Source of the DNA: Rhipicephalus microplus
Taxonomy: Eukaryota; Arthropoda; Arachnida; Ixodida; Ixodidae
NCBI RefSeq assembly: GCF_043290135.1
Contig: NC_134702.1
Coordinates: 86,788,817-86,852,816 of the forward strand
Length of the DNA: 64,000 bases
Reading direction: 5' to 3'
Position numbers and translations under genes: made by a program. The notes below the pieces were generated by a model. It was not told where the DNA came from, searched no databases, and saw only the letters and a list, made by a program, of their open reading frames with translations. Of this stretch, positions 24,968 to 33,085 are shown piece by piece (the stretch's first letter is position 1; every line of letters starts with the position of its first letter).

Positions 24968-25091
24968 AATAGTGCTTAATGTACATGCCAATGGCTGCTA
25001 TTGGGAATGACAGACAGGAGCATTCGGCTTTTAGTCAACGCGCACGCTGCGATTCCCATTAGCAGCCATTGGCATGTACATTGAGCACTAT
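24968..25091. repeat. 40-bp inverted repeat with about 43-nt loop
   Basis: The segment 24968-25008 is nearly the reverse complement of 25052-25091 (GTACATGCCAATGGCTGCTA against TAGCAGCCATTGGCATGTAC; three or so mismatches overall). Transcribed, it would fold into a long hairpin. The right arm is also the start of the 240-bp tandem unit. Confidence 0.85.
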
Positions 25092-25502
25092 CGGACAAGA
25101 AATGGTTGCTGCATTATACTCGCTGGGTGTAACCTCCTTAGTTTTAGAAAGGTTTAGCGAGCGTTGAGCCGCAGGGCCATGAATACAATGAACTAGTATA
25201 TACCATGAATGAATTCGAGGTGGTTAAAGGGGGGAAGCAGATACGAAGCGCAAGCCGTAAGAAATTAAAAGCTGAATCCTCCTGTCTCTCATTTCACATT
25301 AGCAGCCACTGGCATGTACATTGAGCACTATCTGACAGGAAAAGGTTGCTACGTTGTACTCGCTGGGCGTAACCTCCTTGATTTTAGAAAGGTTTAGCGA
25401 GCATTGGGCCGCAGTGCCATGAATACAGTGAACTAGTATATACCATGAACTCAAGGTGGTTGAAGGTGGGAAGTAGACCCGAAGAGCGCAAGCCGTAAGA
25501 AA
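25057..25502. repeat. Two tandem copies of a 240-bp unit
   Basis: CATTAGCAGCCA starts at 25057 and again at 25297. Both copies continue through GGCATGTACATTGAGCACTA, the CTCGCTGGGYGTAACCTCCTT block, GTTTAGCGAGC and AACTAGTATATACCATGAA to GCAAGCCGTAAGAAA. Identity is about 85 percent by eye, with small indels. Confidence 0.88.
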
Positions 25503-25730
25503 GTGTGCGTGTGCCACCTCTCGTTTAGCCCTTGGAATGTCCACTGAATGGCGGTGCTTCTATATGAAGAATATATGATAAAAAGATCATGGATGGCGAG
25601 ATGGTGGGACTTGGAGTGTTGAATAGATGGACGAACGGACACACAGACAGACGCATGGATGGACGCACGAACAGACGCAGGGGTGGATGCATGAACGAAC
25701 GCATGGACGGGTGCACGAACAGTCGCATAG

Positions 25731-25734
25731 ACGG
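25731..25734. other. Target-site duplication, left copy (ACGG)
   Basis: ACGG immediately precedes the 5' LTR and recurs immediately after the 3' LTR at 30651-30654. Four bases is within the usual 4-6 bp range for Ty3/gypsy integrases. Confidence 0.8.
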
Positions 25735-26452
25735 TGTTATGCCAGCGAGTCCTCGTCAAATGTCCGTGCCTCGGAAAAAGGCAATCTGGGTCAAGGCCAG
25801 CCCGCAGTCCGCCTAGCGCGATCAACTCGACGGAGTGAACACGCGCGGCGCCTCCCTGGCCCACGTGCATTGAGTCAGCTGCGCGCGTGACAGCGAGCCG
25901 GCGTCCGCGTGTCTGGTGGTCTGACGCATGGCGCGGCGACCCCCATTGGAGGAATCTGTCCTGACGACCAGCGGCGCTTCTGATTGGACATTCTGGTTGG
26001 ACCCGGTGTAAATAAAAGAAGCCCTGCGGCGCGTCGCGATCGGAGGTCCTAGGAGAGGAGTCCCCGTGTCGGAGAGCCGACATGTGTGTGAGTCGGCGGT
26101 CTTAGGCGAAAAGCTGACCTATGTGTTAGAGAGGAGAGCTCGGCTCTTCGAGTCTCTGTCGGCCCCAGTGCCGAAATTGTAACGCCTCTGTATATATGCT
26201 GTACATAAACCTTGTTTAACTCACCGTCGTCTCGTCCGCTCGTCTTATCAGCTCTGCGCAGAAGCAGTCGCGAGCTGATAAACATACGCTACCAAACGGC
26301 TGGTGACCTTCCCGGCGGAGTTGAAAGCAGTGGCGCCTTCGAGGCCGTGTTGGCGTCCCCGTCTTTCGCAACAGTGGTGGCTTCGGCGGGATCGGTCCGT
26401 CGTTCGCAACAGTGGAGGTCAGCGGCGGGATTTCGGAGGTGGCTTCGCAACA
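25735..26452 (+). mobile_element. 5' LTR (718 bp)
   Basis: Identical in length to the 3' LTR at 29933-30650 and differing at about six positions by eye (near 25761, 25815-25816, 26063, 26097 and 26358). It contains a TATA-like AAATAAAAG at about 26010 and TATATA near 26190, plus ATAAACC near 26205, any of which could serve promoter or 3'-end functions. Three CGCAACAGTGG repeats occupy its 3' end, the last spanning the LTR/leader junction. Confidence 0.93.
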
Positions 26453-26456
26453 GTGG
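26367..26456 (+). repeat. Threefold repeat of the LTR/leader junction sequence
   Basis: CGCAACAGTGG occurs at 26367-26377, 26405-26415 and 26446-26456. Each is followed by a G-rich segment with GGCGGGAT or TGCGGGATCGG. The third copy spans the LTR end (CGCAACA) and the first bases of the leader (GTGG). The first two lie inside the LTR, and both are also in the 3' LTR. The LTR thus contains two internal look-alikes of its own 3' boundary plus primer-site region. Confidence 0.85.
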
Positions 26457-26471
26457 TTGGCAGCTGCGGGA
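26454..26471 (+). promoter_or_regulatory. Candidate tRNA primer-binding site
   Basis: One base after the 5' LTR the sequence begins TGGTTGGCAGCTGCGG. TGG complements the CCA end of a tRNA and the position is right for a minus-strand primer site. I could not assign the tRNA. Confidence 0.5.
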
Positions 26472-26757
26472 TCGGCCGGCGTCAGCGACATCGATGCGGT
26501 GAGTGCCTGATGTTTTCCCCTCAGTTCACCAGACTACTCTAGCTCAGGTTGTAGTAGTTTAGAGAAGGGCTGTGTGAAGCATTGAAGTGAGCTTTGATCG
26601 TTTCATGCTAAGTCGAAGCGCTTTGAAACCAAAGTTAATGCAGAGGGGGTAAACACGGGAGTGTGAAAAATTGCTTGCGCGTCTTGCTAGTAGGCTTATA
26701 GTGGGTACGGCAAGTAGATTCTTAACAGGGGCAAACAGCAAGAGGCTAGTGTGAACG
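26472..26757 (+). other. 5' leader of the LTR retrotransposon
   Basis: Non-coding interval between the primer site and the gag ATG at 26758. It would carry packaging signals, but no specific element is recognisable. Confidence 0.6.
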
Positions 26758-27984
26758 ATGGAGAACCTTAAAGTGAAGGAACTCATCGAAATTTGTGAGG
26801 AACTCGGCATCACTTTGGGCCGTGCGAAACGAAAACAAGCGATCCTTGAGATCATGAAGGATGAGGGAGTGTCGGCTGAGGAAGTCGATGAGGCCTGGGT
26901 GGAAATCAAAGCATGCCGCGAGGAGGCTGAAAGGCGAGAAGCTCGCGAAGAAGCTGAAAGGCAAGAGGCTCGCGAACGTGAGGAAAGGCGAGAAGCTCGC
27001 GAAGAAGCTGAAAGGCGCGAACGTCGCGAGGAGGCCGAGAGACAAGAGCGCCTAGAGTTGAAACGACTAGAATTGGCAATCCTACAGTGTTCGCAGGCGC
27101 CTAGCGTAGCTTCTCCAACAGTTCAGGTCAGCGGTTTTAGAATTCGAGACCAACTGCCACCCTTCGTAGTAGGCGAGGACATGGCGAAGTATCTCCTCAA
27201 GTTTGAACACGTCTGTGAGCGAAACGCTTTGGAGCGGTGTCTTTGGGCGCGGAACCTGCTAGCTCTTCTTCCCGGCGAAGTGTCCGACGCATTAACTTGC
27301 TTGTCTAGGGAAGCGTTTGAGAGCTATGACGAGGTTAAGGAAGTGCTCTTGAGACGTTATAAGTTGTCACCCGAGGCTTTCAGGCAAAGGTTCCGGTATG
27401 CTGAAAAGGGGAATGAGTCACACGTTGACTTCGCGTTTCGTCTTAAAGCCGATTTAATTGAATGGCTCAAGGGCGAAGGTGTTTATGACGACCGCGATAA
27501 AGTGGTGGAATGCGTTGCATTGGAGCAATTCTACCGCTGCATCGAGGATAATGTCAGACTTTGGCTGCAGGACAGACTTGGGGAAGTACAGTTAAATAAG
27601 GCAGCTGAGTTAGCTGAGGAGTATTATACTCGCCGAAAGTTGCATAGCAGGGCAGTGCGCGTTGAAAAGGATGAAAGGAAAGAGGGCTTTTCAAGGAAAC
27701 CTGATCAACAGAAACCCGCTCCGCACCGTAATTTCAAGAAGGACCCGTCCCTTACGAAGGACAGTGTAGGGGAAGGGCAAACTGAAGCGGAGAAATCGAG
27801 TGAGGTTTCTACCACACAGGCATTTGAATCGGAAAACAAACGGAAGCCGCTAATCTGCTACAACTGTAAAAAGGAAGGGCACATCGCTAGAAACTGTGTC
27901 AGGAAAAGTTTGCCTTCGCAACGATCCGAGAATCAGAAAAAAACATTCGGTTGTTGGAGCCGTATCTCCAAGAAATTAGGGTGA
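26758..27984 (+). CDS. gag: Gag polyprotein with SCAN-like capsid and CCHC knuckle
   Basis: An intact 408-aa frame. Residues 1-40 form a charged helical segment (LKVKELIEICEELGI.. resembling a SAP-type helix pair). Residues about 45-110 are a Glu/Arg/Ala heptad-like coiled coil with repeated EEAERREAR words. Residues about 128-200 form the N-terminal capsid-like region. Residues about 200-292 (LSPEAFRQRFR ... LIEWLKGE ... VALEQFYRCI ... VRLWLQDR ... AAELAEEY) match the helix pattern of the SCAN domain. That domain is known to derive from the capsid of Gmr1-like Ty3/gypsy elements. A basic linker leads to one zinc knuckle, C367-x2-C-x4-H-x4-C380. It structures the virus-like particle and binds RNA. 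The start is the first ATG after the leader. The protein appears undamaged, so it could still act in assembly. Confidence 0.9.
   Translation: MENLKVKELIEICEELGITLGRAKRKQAILEIMKDEGVSAEEVDEAWVEIKACREEAERREAREEAERQEAREREERREAREEAERRERREEAERQERLELKRLELAILQCSQAPSVASPTVQVSGFRIRDQLPPFVVGEDMAKYLLKFEHVCERNALERCLWARNLLALLPGEVSDALTCLSREAFESYDEVKEVLLRRYKLSPEAFRQRFRYAEKGNESHVDFAFRLKADLIEWLKGEGVYDDRDKVVECVALEQFYRCIEDNVRLWLQDRLGEVQLNKAAELAEEYYTRRKLHSRAVRVEKDERKEGFSRKPDQQKPAPHRNFKKDPSLTKDSVGEGQTEAEKSSEVSTTQAFESENKRKPLICYNCKKEGHIARNCVRKSLPSQRSENQKKTFGCWSRISKKLG
27891..27984 (+). promoter_or_regulatory. gag/pol overlap with A7 tract, candidate -1 frameshift site
   Basis: The pol frame is -1 relative to gag. 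It is open from 27891 (just after a TAG at 27888-27890), and gag ends at 27984, leaving a 94-nt window for frameshifting. In it, seven A followed by C (27937-27944) reads CAG AAA AAA ACA in the gag frame, a plausible slip site, though not a textbook X XXY YYZ heptamer. I did not identify a downstream pseudoknot. Confidence 0.45.
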
Positions 27985-29234
27985 ATAAGAAAACGTGCCG
28001 AGCACTTAGAGACTCAGCGGCAACCATGGACGTTGTCCATCCTTCATTGGTGTCTCCGGATGACTTCACAGGAGAATGCGCGTGGATCAGGCAAGTCGCC
28101 GAGGAGCAGAGTGTTCGCTTACCAATCGCCACGGTTGTCATTGAAGGCCCGTTCGGTAAGCTTCGCACCGAAGCGGCTGTGTCTGCCGCGCTGATCGATC
28201 GTTTTCCTTATCTTTTCTCCAACAACTCGGAGCAGCTCCTCAAAGAGCAGGGCAAATCGTTCTTCCCCAGCTTTGCGTGCATGGCCCTCACGCGATCGCA
28301 AGCGCGAAAGCTTTCGCGGAAGCTGGACCTGGTTCCATGCGGTGAACTCTCAAGTGACCTTGTCGGCGGGTCGACGGAACCCCAGAAAGAAAAGTTTCCG
28401 CATGAGTCATGTGAGCAGTCACGCGAGCGGCCCGTCGCCGAACCTAGCTGCGCGGTTTCCGGAGAAAGGGGAGACGACATGGCGCCATTGAATCAGAGCG
28501 AGAGGGTTGCAACGCTCTCGCCTGTAGCGGAAAGTTGGAGCGAGCTGCCGAGAGTTGATCGAGAGACGCTCATTCGAGAGCAACGTGAGGATTTCTCGAT
28601 TGAAGCGCTAGTGGAAAGCCAAATTGAAGCGCGAGTGGAAAGCCAGAAAAACGCGGCAAAAGTGCTGTCGAAGGAGCACTACGAGGAATCGGTGAAGAAG
28701 CGTGCTTTTGAAGTAGGGAGTCAGGTAATGCTGCTGCAGCCGTTCAAAAGGAACAAGCTTGAGGTTGATTGGGAAGGGCCCGCCAAAGTATTATCGAAGC
28801 CTTGCGATACAACTTATGAGGTGCAAGTAGGAAGGCGGCAGAACAAAATTTACAACTTGATGAAACCCAATGTTCAACACCAAGCGGTCGTAAATCAGCT
28901 GTTGAAGGCTTCAGAGGAAGAGGAAGCAGAAAATTTGAGTTCTAGTGAGGTGATCGAAGGGGGATCGAAAGTAATCCGGGAGCAGATAAACCTAGAGCCT
29001 AGCTTAAGTGAAGGAGGACCTGAGAAAGAGGACCTGAGAAAGATTGTTTCCGAGTTTGGGTATGTGTTGTCGGACCGTCCCGGAGACACGACGGTGATCG
29101 AACACGATATCGAGCTAAGCGGTGAGGAGTCAATCAGTAGCAAGCCGTATCGTTGTTCCCCTGTGCAACGTCGAAAGTGTGAGCCGCTCTTGGTGCCGCA
29201 TAGGTATCGTCGCCTAAAAGTGGCCGGTTACTGA
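27891..29234 (+). CDS. pol: Collapsed Pol: protease, integrase-associated segments, RT start
   Basis: The first ATG in this frame is at 27951 (427 aa), but Pol would normally enter by frameshift, so the start given is the opening of the frame. Numbering from that ATG: residues 1-105 are protease-like with RALRD21-S-A-A-T (family D-S/T-G-A), VVHPSLV and a hydrophobic AAVSAAL strand. Residues 200-220 (RVDRETLIREQRED) are the linker normally just upstream of the integrase zinc-binding region. Residues 252-280 (FEVGSQVMLLQP ... WEGPAKVL) are the integrase C-terminal GPY/F-like segment. Residues about 362-415 (LRKIVSEFGYVLSDRPG ... IEHDIEL ... KPYRCSPVQR) are the entry to reverse transcriptase. 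The zinc-binding and DDE core of integrase and nearly all RT are missing, yet the frame stays open. The protein cannot catalyse reverse transcription or integration. Confidence 0.8.
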   Translation, partial: KLCQEKFAFATIRESEKNIRLLEPYLQEIRVNKKTCRALRDSAATMDVVHPSLVSPDDFTGECAWIRQVAEEQSVRLPIATVVIEGPFGKLRTEAAVSAALIDRFPYLFSNNSEQLLKEQGKSFFPSFACMALTRSQARKLSRKLDLVPCGELSSDLVGGSTEPQKEKFPHESCEQSRERPVAEPSCAVSGERGDDMAPLNQSERVATLSPVAESWSELPRVDRETLIREQREDFSIEALVESQIEARVESQKNAAKVLSKEHYEESVKKRAFEVGSQVMLLQPFKRNKLEVDWEGPAKVLSKPCDTTYEVQVGRRQNKIYNLMKPNVQHQAVVNQLLKASEEEEAENLSSSEVIEGGSKVIREQINLEPSLSEGGPEKEDLRKIVSEFGYVLSDRPGDTTVIEHDIELSGEESISSKPYRCSPVQRRKCEPLLVPHRYRRLKVAGY

Positions 29235-29340
29235 AGTGGAGCATGTTGCTCCACAGCGCAACTTTGACGTTCGCTATCAAAAAAAAAATAAAGGAAAGGT
29301 AAACGCTAATGCAGGTGCATTGAGCAGTGCGTTCCAGCTA
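29235..29340 (+). pseudogene. RNase H C-terminal remnant
   Basis: Just after the pol stop the sequence encodes QRNFDVRYQKK, then GKVNANAGALSSAF, matching the closing motif of Ty3/gypsy RNase H (family QxxxFxVxYxxGxxNxxADALSR). A run of A (29281-29289) adds residues. The key Asp of ADALSR is Gly. This shows that RT-RNase H lies last in pol and that its interior was deleted. Confidence 0.75.
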
Positions 29341-29932
29341 GTAACTTCTCAACCTTTCGGTTTCTGGCTGGCGATTCGGGGCAAAATTTTGACCTCATCA
29401 CGACCTGGGCTGAGCGCTCTCGTTCAGAGTGATCTCAAGGGGCCAACTTTGTGGTATTCTAATTCGTTACGTTGTTGTACGTGGAAAAAAAATTGGAGTT
29501 GTCATTTTAAGAGTCTTGTGTCCCACATGTGCCTCTTGATGTAGAGGGAACAAAATTCCGATAAACACGTAGATAGGTATATGTTGTATTATACTTTGTC
29601 TGGTGTTCTGTCGGGTGACCGAAGGCACTTGCTTGTGTCGTGTGTTGTCTGTTGTCGATCCGTTCTTGGCAAGTTGCAGAACCATCGACAAGTGCTGAAA
29701 CCGAAGATGGTCAGAAGAGACGAGTGAAGCTGGTCGACAAGTTGTGGCGACAAGCCAGTGGAGCTGGGATCCGTCGTCAAAAATGGGATGTGTTCCCGGA
29801 ACAGTCTGGAGCTGTATTCTCCCCATGGCCCTGGAGGCGAACCTGGAGGGACCTGGCGAACGAGCGCACCTGACATCCGAGCCCCGTGGAAGCAGCTCGT
29901 CTTTCCGGTGCATTGTCTGGCGGCGGGGGTGC
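29341..29932 (+). other. 3' untranslated interior and polypurine region
   Basis: No protein motif is visible. The last bases before the 3' LTR (CTGGCGGCGGGGGTGC, ending 29932) are G-rich and occupy the polypurine-tract position for plus-strand priming, although they are interrupted by pyrimidines. Confidence 0.6.
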
Positions 29933-30650
29933 TGTTATGCCAGCGAGTCCTCGTCAAACGTCCGTGCCTCGGAAAAAGGCAATCTGGGTCAAGGCCAGCC
30001 CGCAGTCCGCCTGACGCGATCAACTCGACGGAGTGAACACGCGCGGCGCCTCCCTGGCCCACGTGCATTGAGTCAGCTGCGCGCGTGACAGCGAGCCGGC
30101 GTCCGCGTGTCTGGTGGTCTGACGCATGGCGCGGCGACCCCCATTGGAGGAATCTGTCCTGACGACCAGCGGCGCTTCTGATTGGACATTCTGGTTGGAC
30201 CCGGTGTAAATAAAAGAAGCCCTGCGGCGCGTCGCGATCGGAGGTCCTAGGAGAGGAGTCTCCGTGTCGGAGAGCCGACATGTGTGTGAGTCGGTGGTCT
30301 TAGGCGAAAAGCTGACCTATGTGTTAGAGAGGAGAGCTCGGCTCTTCGAGTCTCTGTCGGCCCCAGTGCCGAAATTGTAACGCCTCTGTATATATGCTGT
30401 ACATAAACCTTGTTTAACTCACCGTCGTCTCGTCCGCTCGTCTTATCAGCTCTGCGCAGAAGCAGTCGCGAGCTGATAAACATACGCTACCAAACGGCTG
30501 GTGACCTTCCCGGCGGAGTTGAAAGCAGTGGCGCCTTCGAGGCCGTGTTGGCGTCCTCGTCTTTCGCAACAGTGGTGGCTTCGGCGGGATCGGTCCGTCG
30601 TTCGCAACAGTGGAGGTCAGCGGCGGGATTTCGGAGGTGGCTTCGCAACA
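29933..30650 (+). mobile_element. 3' LTR (718 bp)
   Basis: Direct repeat of the 5' LTR with about six differences, ending CGCAACA at 30650. Long antisense open frames (about 210-230 aa) exist in both LTRs only because the LTRs are duplicates. Confidence 0.93.
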
Positions 30651-30720
30651 ACGGTCACACAGACGGAAGCATGGACGGACGAATGCTTCGCCCCACTTTC
30701 CATCATTCACTCCGTGGATA
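30651..30720. repeat. Target duplication and right part of the split composite repeat
   Basis: ACGG (30651-30654) repeats the left flank. GACGGAAGCATGGACGGACG words then resume the degenerate repeat cut at 25734 and finish with GCTTCGCCCC (30685-30694), inverse of the composite repeat's left start. Confidence 0.65.
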
Positions 30721-32483
30721 TGCTGCCATTTTTTCCGAGGATAGATTTCATAACGTAACGATTAATTTGTTGGTGTAAAATTTTGTTGCTGCCTGAACAT
30801 CGCTTGTCATTTTTCCACACAGCTAAACTGTTGTTCACCCAAAGTTTCACGCATTTGCTGCGGCACTTTGTTGCGGAAGGTTAGGGTTTGAATTTCGGGT
30901 CGTCGCTGTAAACGCACTAGAAACGTTACCGTTGCGATGATGTTTATTAGAACAGAGGAGTCGCAACGAGGTCGCGACGGAAAATGGGCGAACAGCAAGT
31001 CTGGCAAAGGCGGCACAGCTTCTCGCGCAATCAGAGCACGGGCTTCTCGTTGTCTTCCGAAGGCGCATACGCGTTGGTGCGTATGCTCCACTACACCGTA
31101 TACGATGCAATAGTACATGTGCAAAAGTATAACCCAAGTGACCAGAAATTTCCCCACAGGCCTCGTTTCCAGAAAGAAGCACAATTAAAATAATGAGAGG
31201 TTAGGAGAAGGACGTGTTGACTGATGGCTACCTAGCGATCGAGGAGGTCTCAATATGGGTCATAGGTACGTAGAAAACATAAAAAAGCAATAGGAAATCT
31301 TAAAAAAAGTGACGAAGTACCTCTTCATATGTGCACACAGAGCGCCATAGATGTGTTGACGACCTTTTGTAAGTGGCAGTTGCTTTTATCAAACGTGATT
31401 AAGCTTTCACAACCTTGTCAATAAAAAAGTGCGCACAGGTGCCCAAATAATTTTTTTCGTTTCTTTGCTTGTCCAAGTTGCCCGAGTTTGCTTGTTCGAC
31501 AAAGGTCTATAATACTGTTGCTGAAGGCTGAAGGGCGTGTAGTCACACAAGAAGTAATCAATTCTCTTATCGTTTTTCAAACTTACCGAGGGAACAGCAC
31601 AGCTTATTATCCAATGTTATCTGTTCTGTTCTGTTATGTTTTGCTGTAGAGAATTCTAGGTTTACATTACCTCAGACACCCCATATCAGTAAGTAGTGAA
31701 GCCAAGAATTACTGATGGAGGGCATCCAAAATGAATATTCCGTAAAAAAAGCATAGTATCACACAGAAACAAATCGAAATGTTTCAATGCAACATTGTAC
31801 GTTTCGCTTACAGTAGTTCACACTGCTTTCAAACGTTCACGCTCATCCTTTCTATTCCTACTCACAGTATATGTGCTAACACATCATTTCATATATCAAA
31901 ACCCCTAGCTGCATATCACAGGTGCTTATCCAGTTTGGTTTTCACTAATAAGAAGTCTTTCAGAAAGTTGCTCGCCTTTTTCTGAATATGCCCCTCAGGC
32001 CATGATCTAAGTAATTTCTTGATAGTCAGGGACCGTCTGTCCGTGCTTGCTAGTTTCTTCCTCATTTTTTCAGTTTCTGTTGCGTAGCTTATCAACTCCA
32101 AAAAAATAAGAGAAATATTTTCTTTTTCGTGATGACAGTGGCAATCCAGTGAGCTAAATAGATGTGTTTTGTGCAGGAGGCTGTTTGTGTATGCTACTTC
32201 TTGTCAAAGTCTGTAGAGTACTCCTTCTAAGTGTCGTGGTAGATACATTGCCAATAAAAGTTTTCTGTGTGGACTACCTTCATAAAGTAATGATTGCGTT
32301 CACTTAGGGCTACCAAACCACTTCTCCATAAAACAGTGGTTAGCTCCTTCTCACGACTAGCTGAGGGCTAATATAGGCTCTTTAGTATTGGAGATCACAT
32401 AGACGGTACTTGAATGCAATACGAGAAACTCTCTGAAGATATGCCACAATCCTTCCTAATATTATTATTTTATATTAGTATTA
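30721..32483. other. No recognisable gene
   Basis: AT-rich sequence. The ORFs of 111-125 aa near 30807-31184 overlap each other on the minus strand and show no domain. CpG content is slightly raised around 30960-31080. Confidence 0.5.
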
Positions 32484-32810
32484 TGATACACAACAGCCGC
32501 CACAGCCCTGCTGAATCGTATGTACTGACGTTGCATACGAGATTAATCCAGCCGATCTAACGTCATCATCGTTCGTTTCGAGCGACATCGTCCACATAGC
32601 TCGACTCAAGCCTTATGACCCTCCTTCTACCGAGTTGCTCAAGCACCGAGACGGTGCTTCTACCGCCGGGAGGTTATGATACATAACAGCCGCTACAGCT
32701 TTGCTGCATGAAAGAGAAAGGCGACGTCGGTTGCTGGTTGTTGATGAACTGTCGCCATCTTGTTCGCCCAGCACGGTCTACCGTATATAATTTAATTATA
32801 AGTTACTCGT
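32484..32810 (+). mobile_element. Gypsy pol C-terminus joined to LTR-like sequence
   Basis: Plus-strand codons ending near 32676 read SSDIVHIARLKPYDPP, then KHRDGAS, matching the extreme C-terminus of arthropod Ty3/gypsy pol (VHVxRLKPYxxP followed by a short acidic tail). The TGATACATAACAGCCGC sequence that follows at 32677 is nearly the same as TGATACACAACAGCCGC at 32484, about 193 bp upstream. Both begin TGATAC and look like the first bases of one LTR. This fits a deleted element in which an LTR start lies on both sides of the last pol codons, or a small duplication. Confidence 0.55.
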
Positions 32811-33005
32811 AGCTTTACTAATATTCTTATTATTAGTATTCTTGATTTTTTTTACTTACGTAATACAAACTTGTCGCTTTCAGATCTGAGACAATCTCTT
32901 CTTTCACTGTCTCCGCACCTCTCACTGTTTTGCTGTCTGGTTTTTATTTTGCAGACCGTTTTGTACAGTGCTTAACAACTTGACTTTTCCTGGTTTGTAT
33001 AAATA
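32811..33005. other. Possible rest of the LTR-like sequence; no gene
   Basis: AT-rich with a TATA-rich stretch near 32783-32860. No boundary can be drawn. Confidence 0.3.
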
Positions 33006-33085
33006 TTGATTGATTGATCGATTGACTGATTGGTTGATTCAGTGAATGAATGATTGATTGATTGAGTGAGTGAGTGAGTGAGTGA
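33006..33085. repeat. Degenerate (TGAT)n then (GAGT)n tract
   Basis: TGATTGATTGAT units drift into GAGTGAGTGAG. TGAT-type tails are typical of the tick SINEs in this window, but no SINE body is adjacent. Confidence 0.9.

Larger units (their letters stand above)
24827..25734. repeat. Composite tick repeat, left part (split by an LTR insertion)
   Basis: Begins with GGGGCGAAGC (24827-24836). The right part, beyond the inserted LTR element, carries the inverse GCTTCGCCCC at 30685-30694, so these may be the element's terminal inverted repeats. Inside are an inverted 40-bp segment, a 240-bp tandem duplication, and a terminal zone of degenerate 8-16-bp repeats built on GACGCATGGA and GCACGAACAG words (25618-25734). 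The same kind of words resumes at 30655, which shows one ancestral repeat interrupted at 25734. No protein is encoded. Confidence 0.7.
25735..30650 (+). mobile_element. Complete-ended Ty3/gypsy (Gmr1-like) LTR retrotransposon, pol-deleted
   Basis: Two 718-bp direct LTRs flank a 3,480-bp interior. The LTRs begin TGTTATG and end CGCAACA (TG...CA). ACGG flanks the element on both sides (25731-25734 and 30651-30654), a 4-bp target duplication. The interior holds an intact gag and a shortened pol in the -1 frame. Pol fragments appear in the order protease, integrase-associated segments, RT start, RNase H end. This order, together with a SCAN-like Gag segment, points to the Gmr1-like group and not the typical gypsy arrangement. 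RT, RNase H and integrase catalytic cores are deleted, so transposition would need helper proteins. Confidence 0.9.

Noticed and set aside
25451..26083. 210-aa minus-strand ORF and its near-copy at 29589-30281
   Set aside because: Antisense to the LTR; it appears twice only because the LTR is duplicated.
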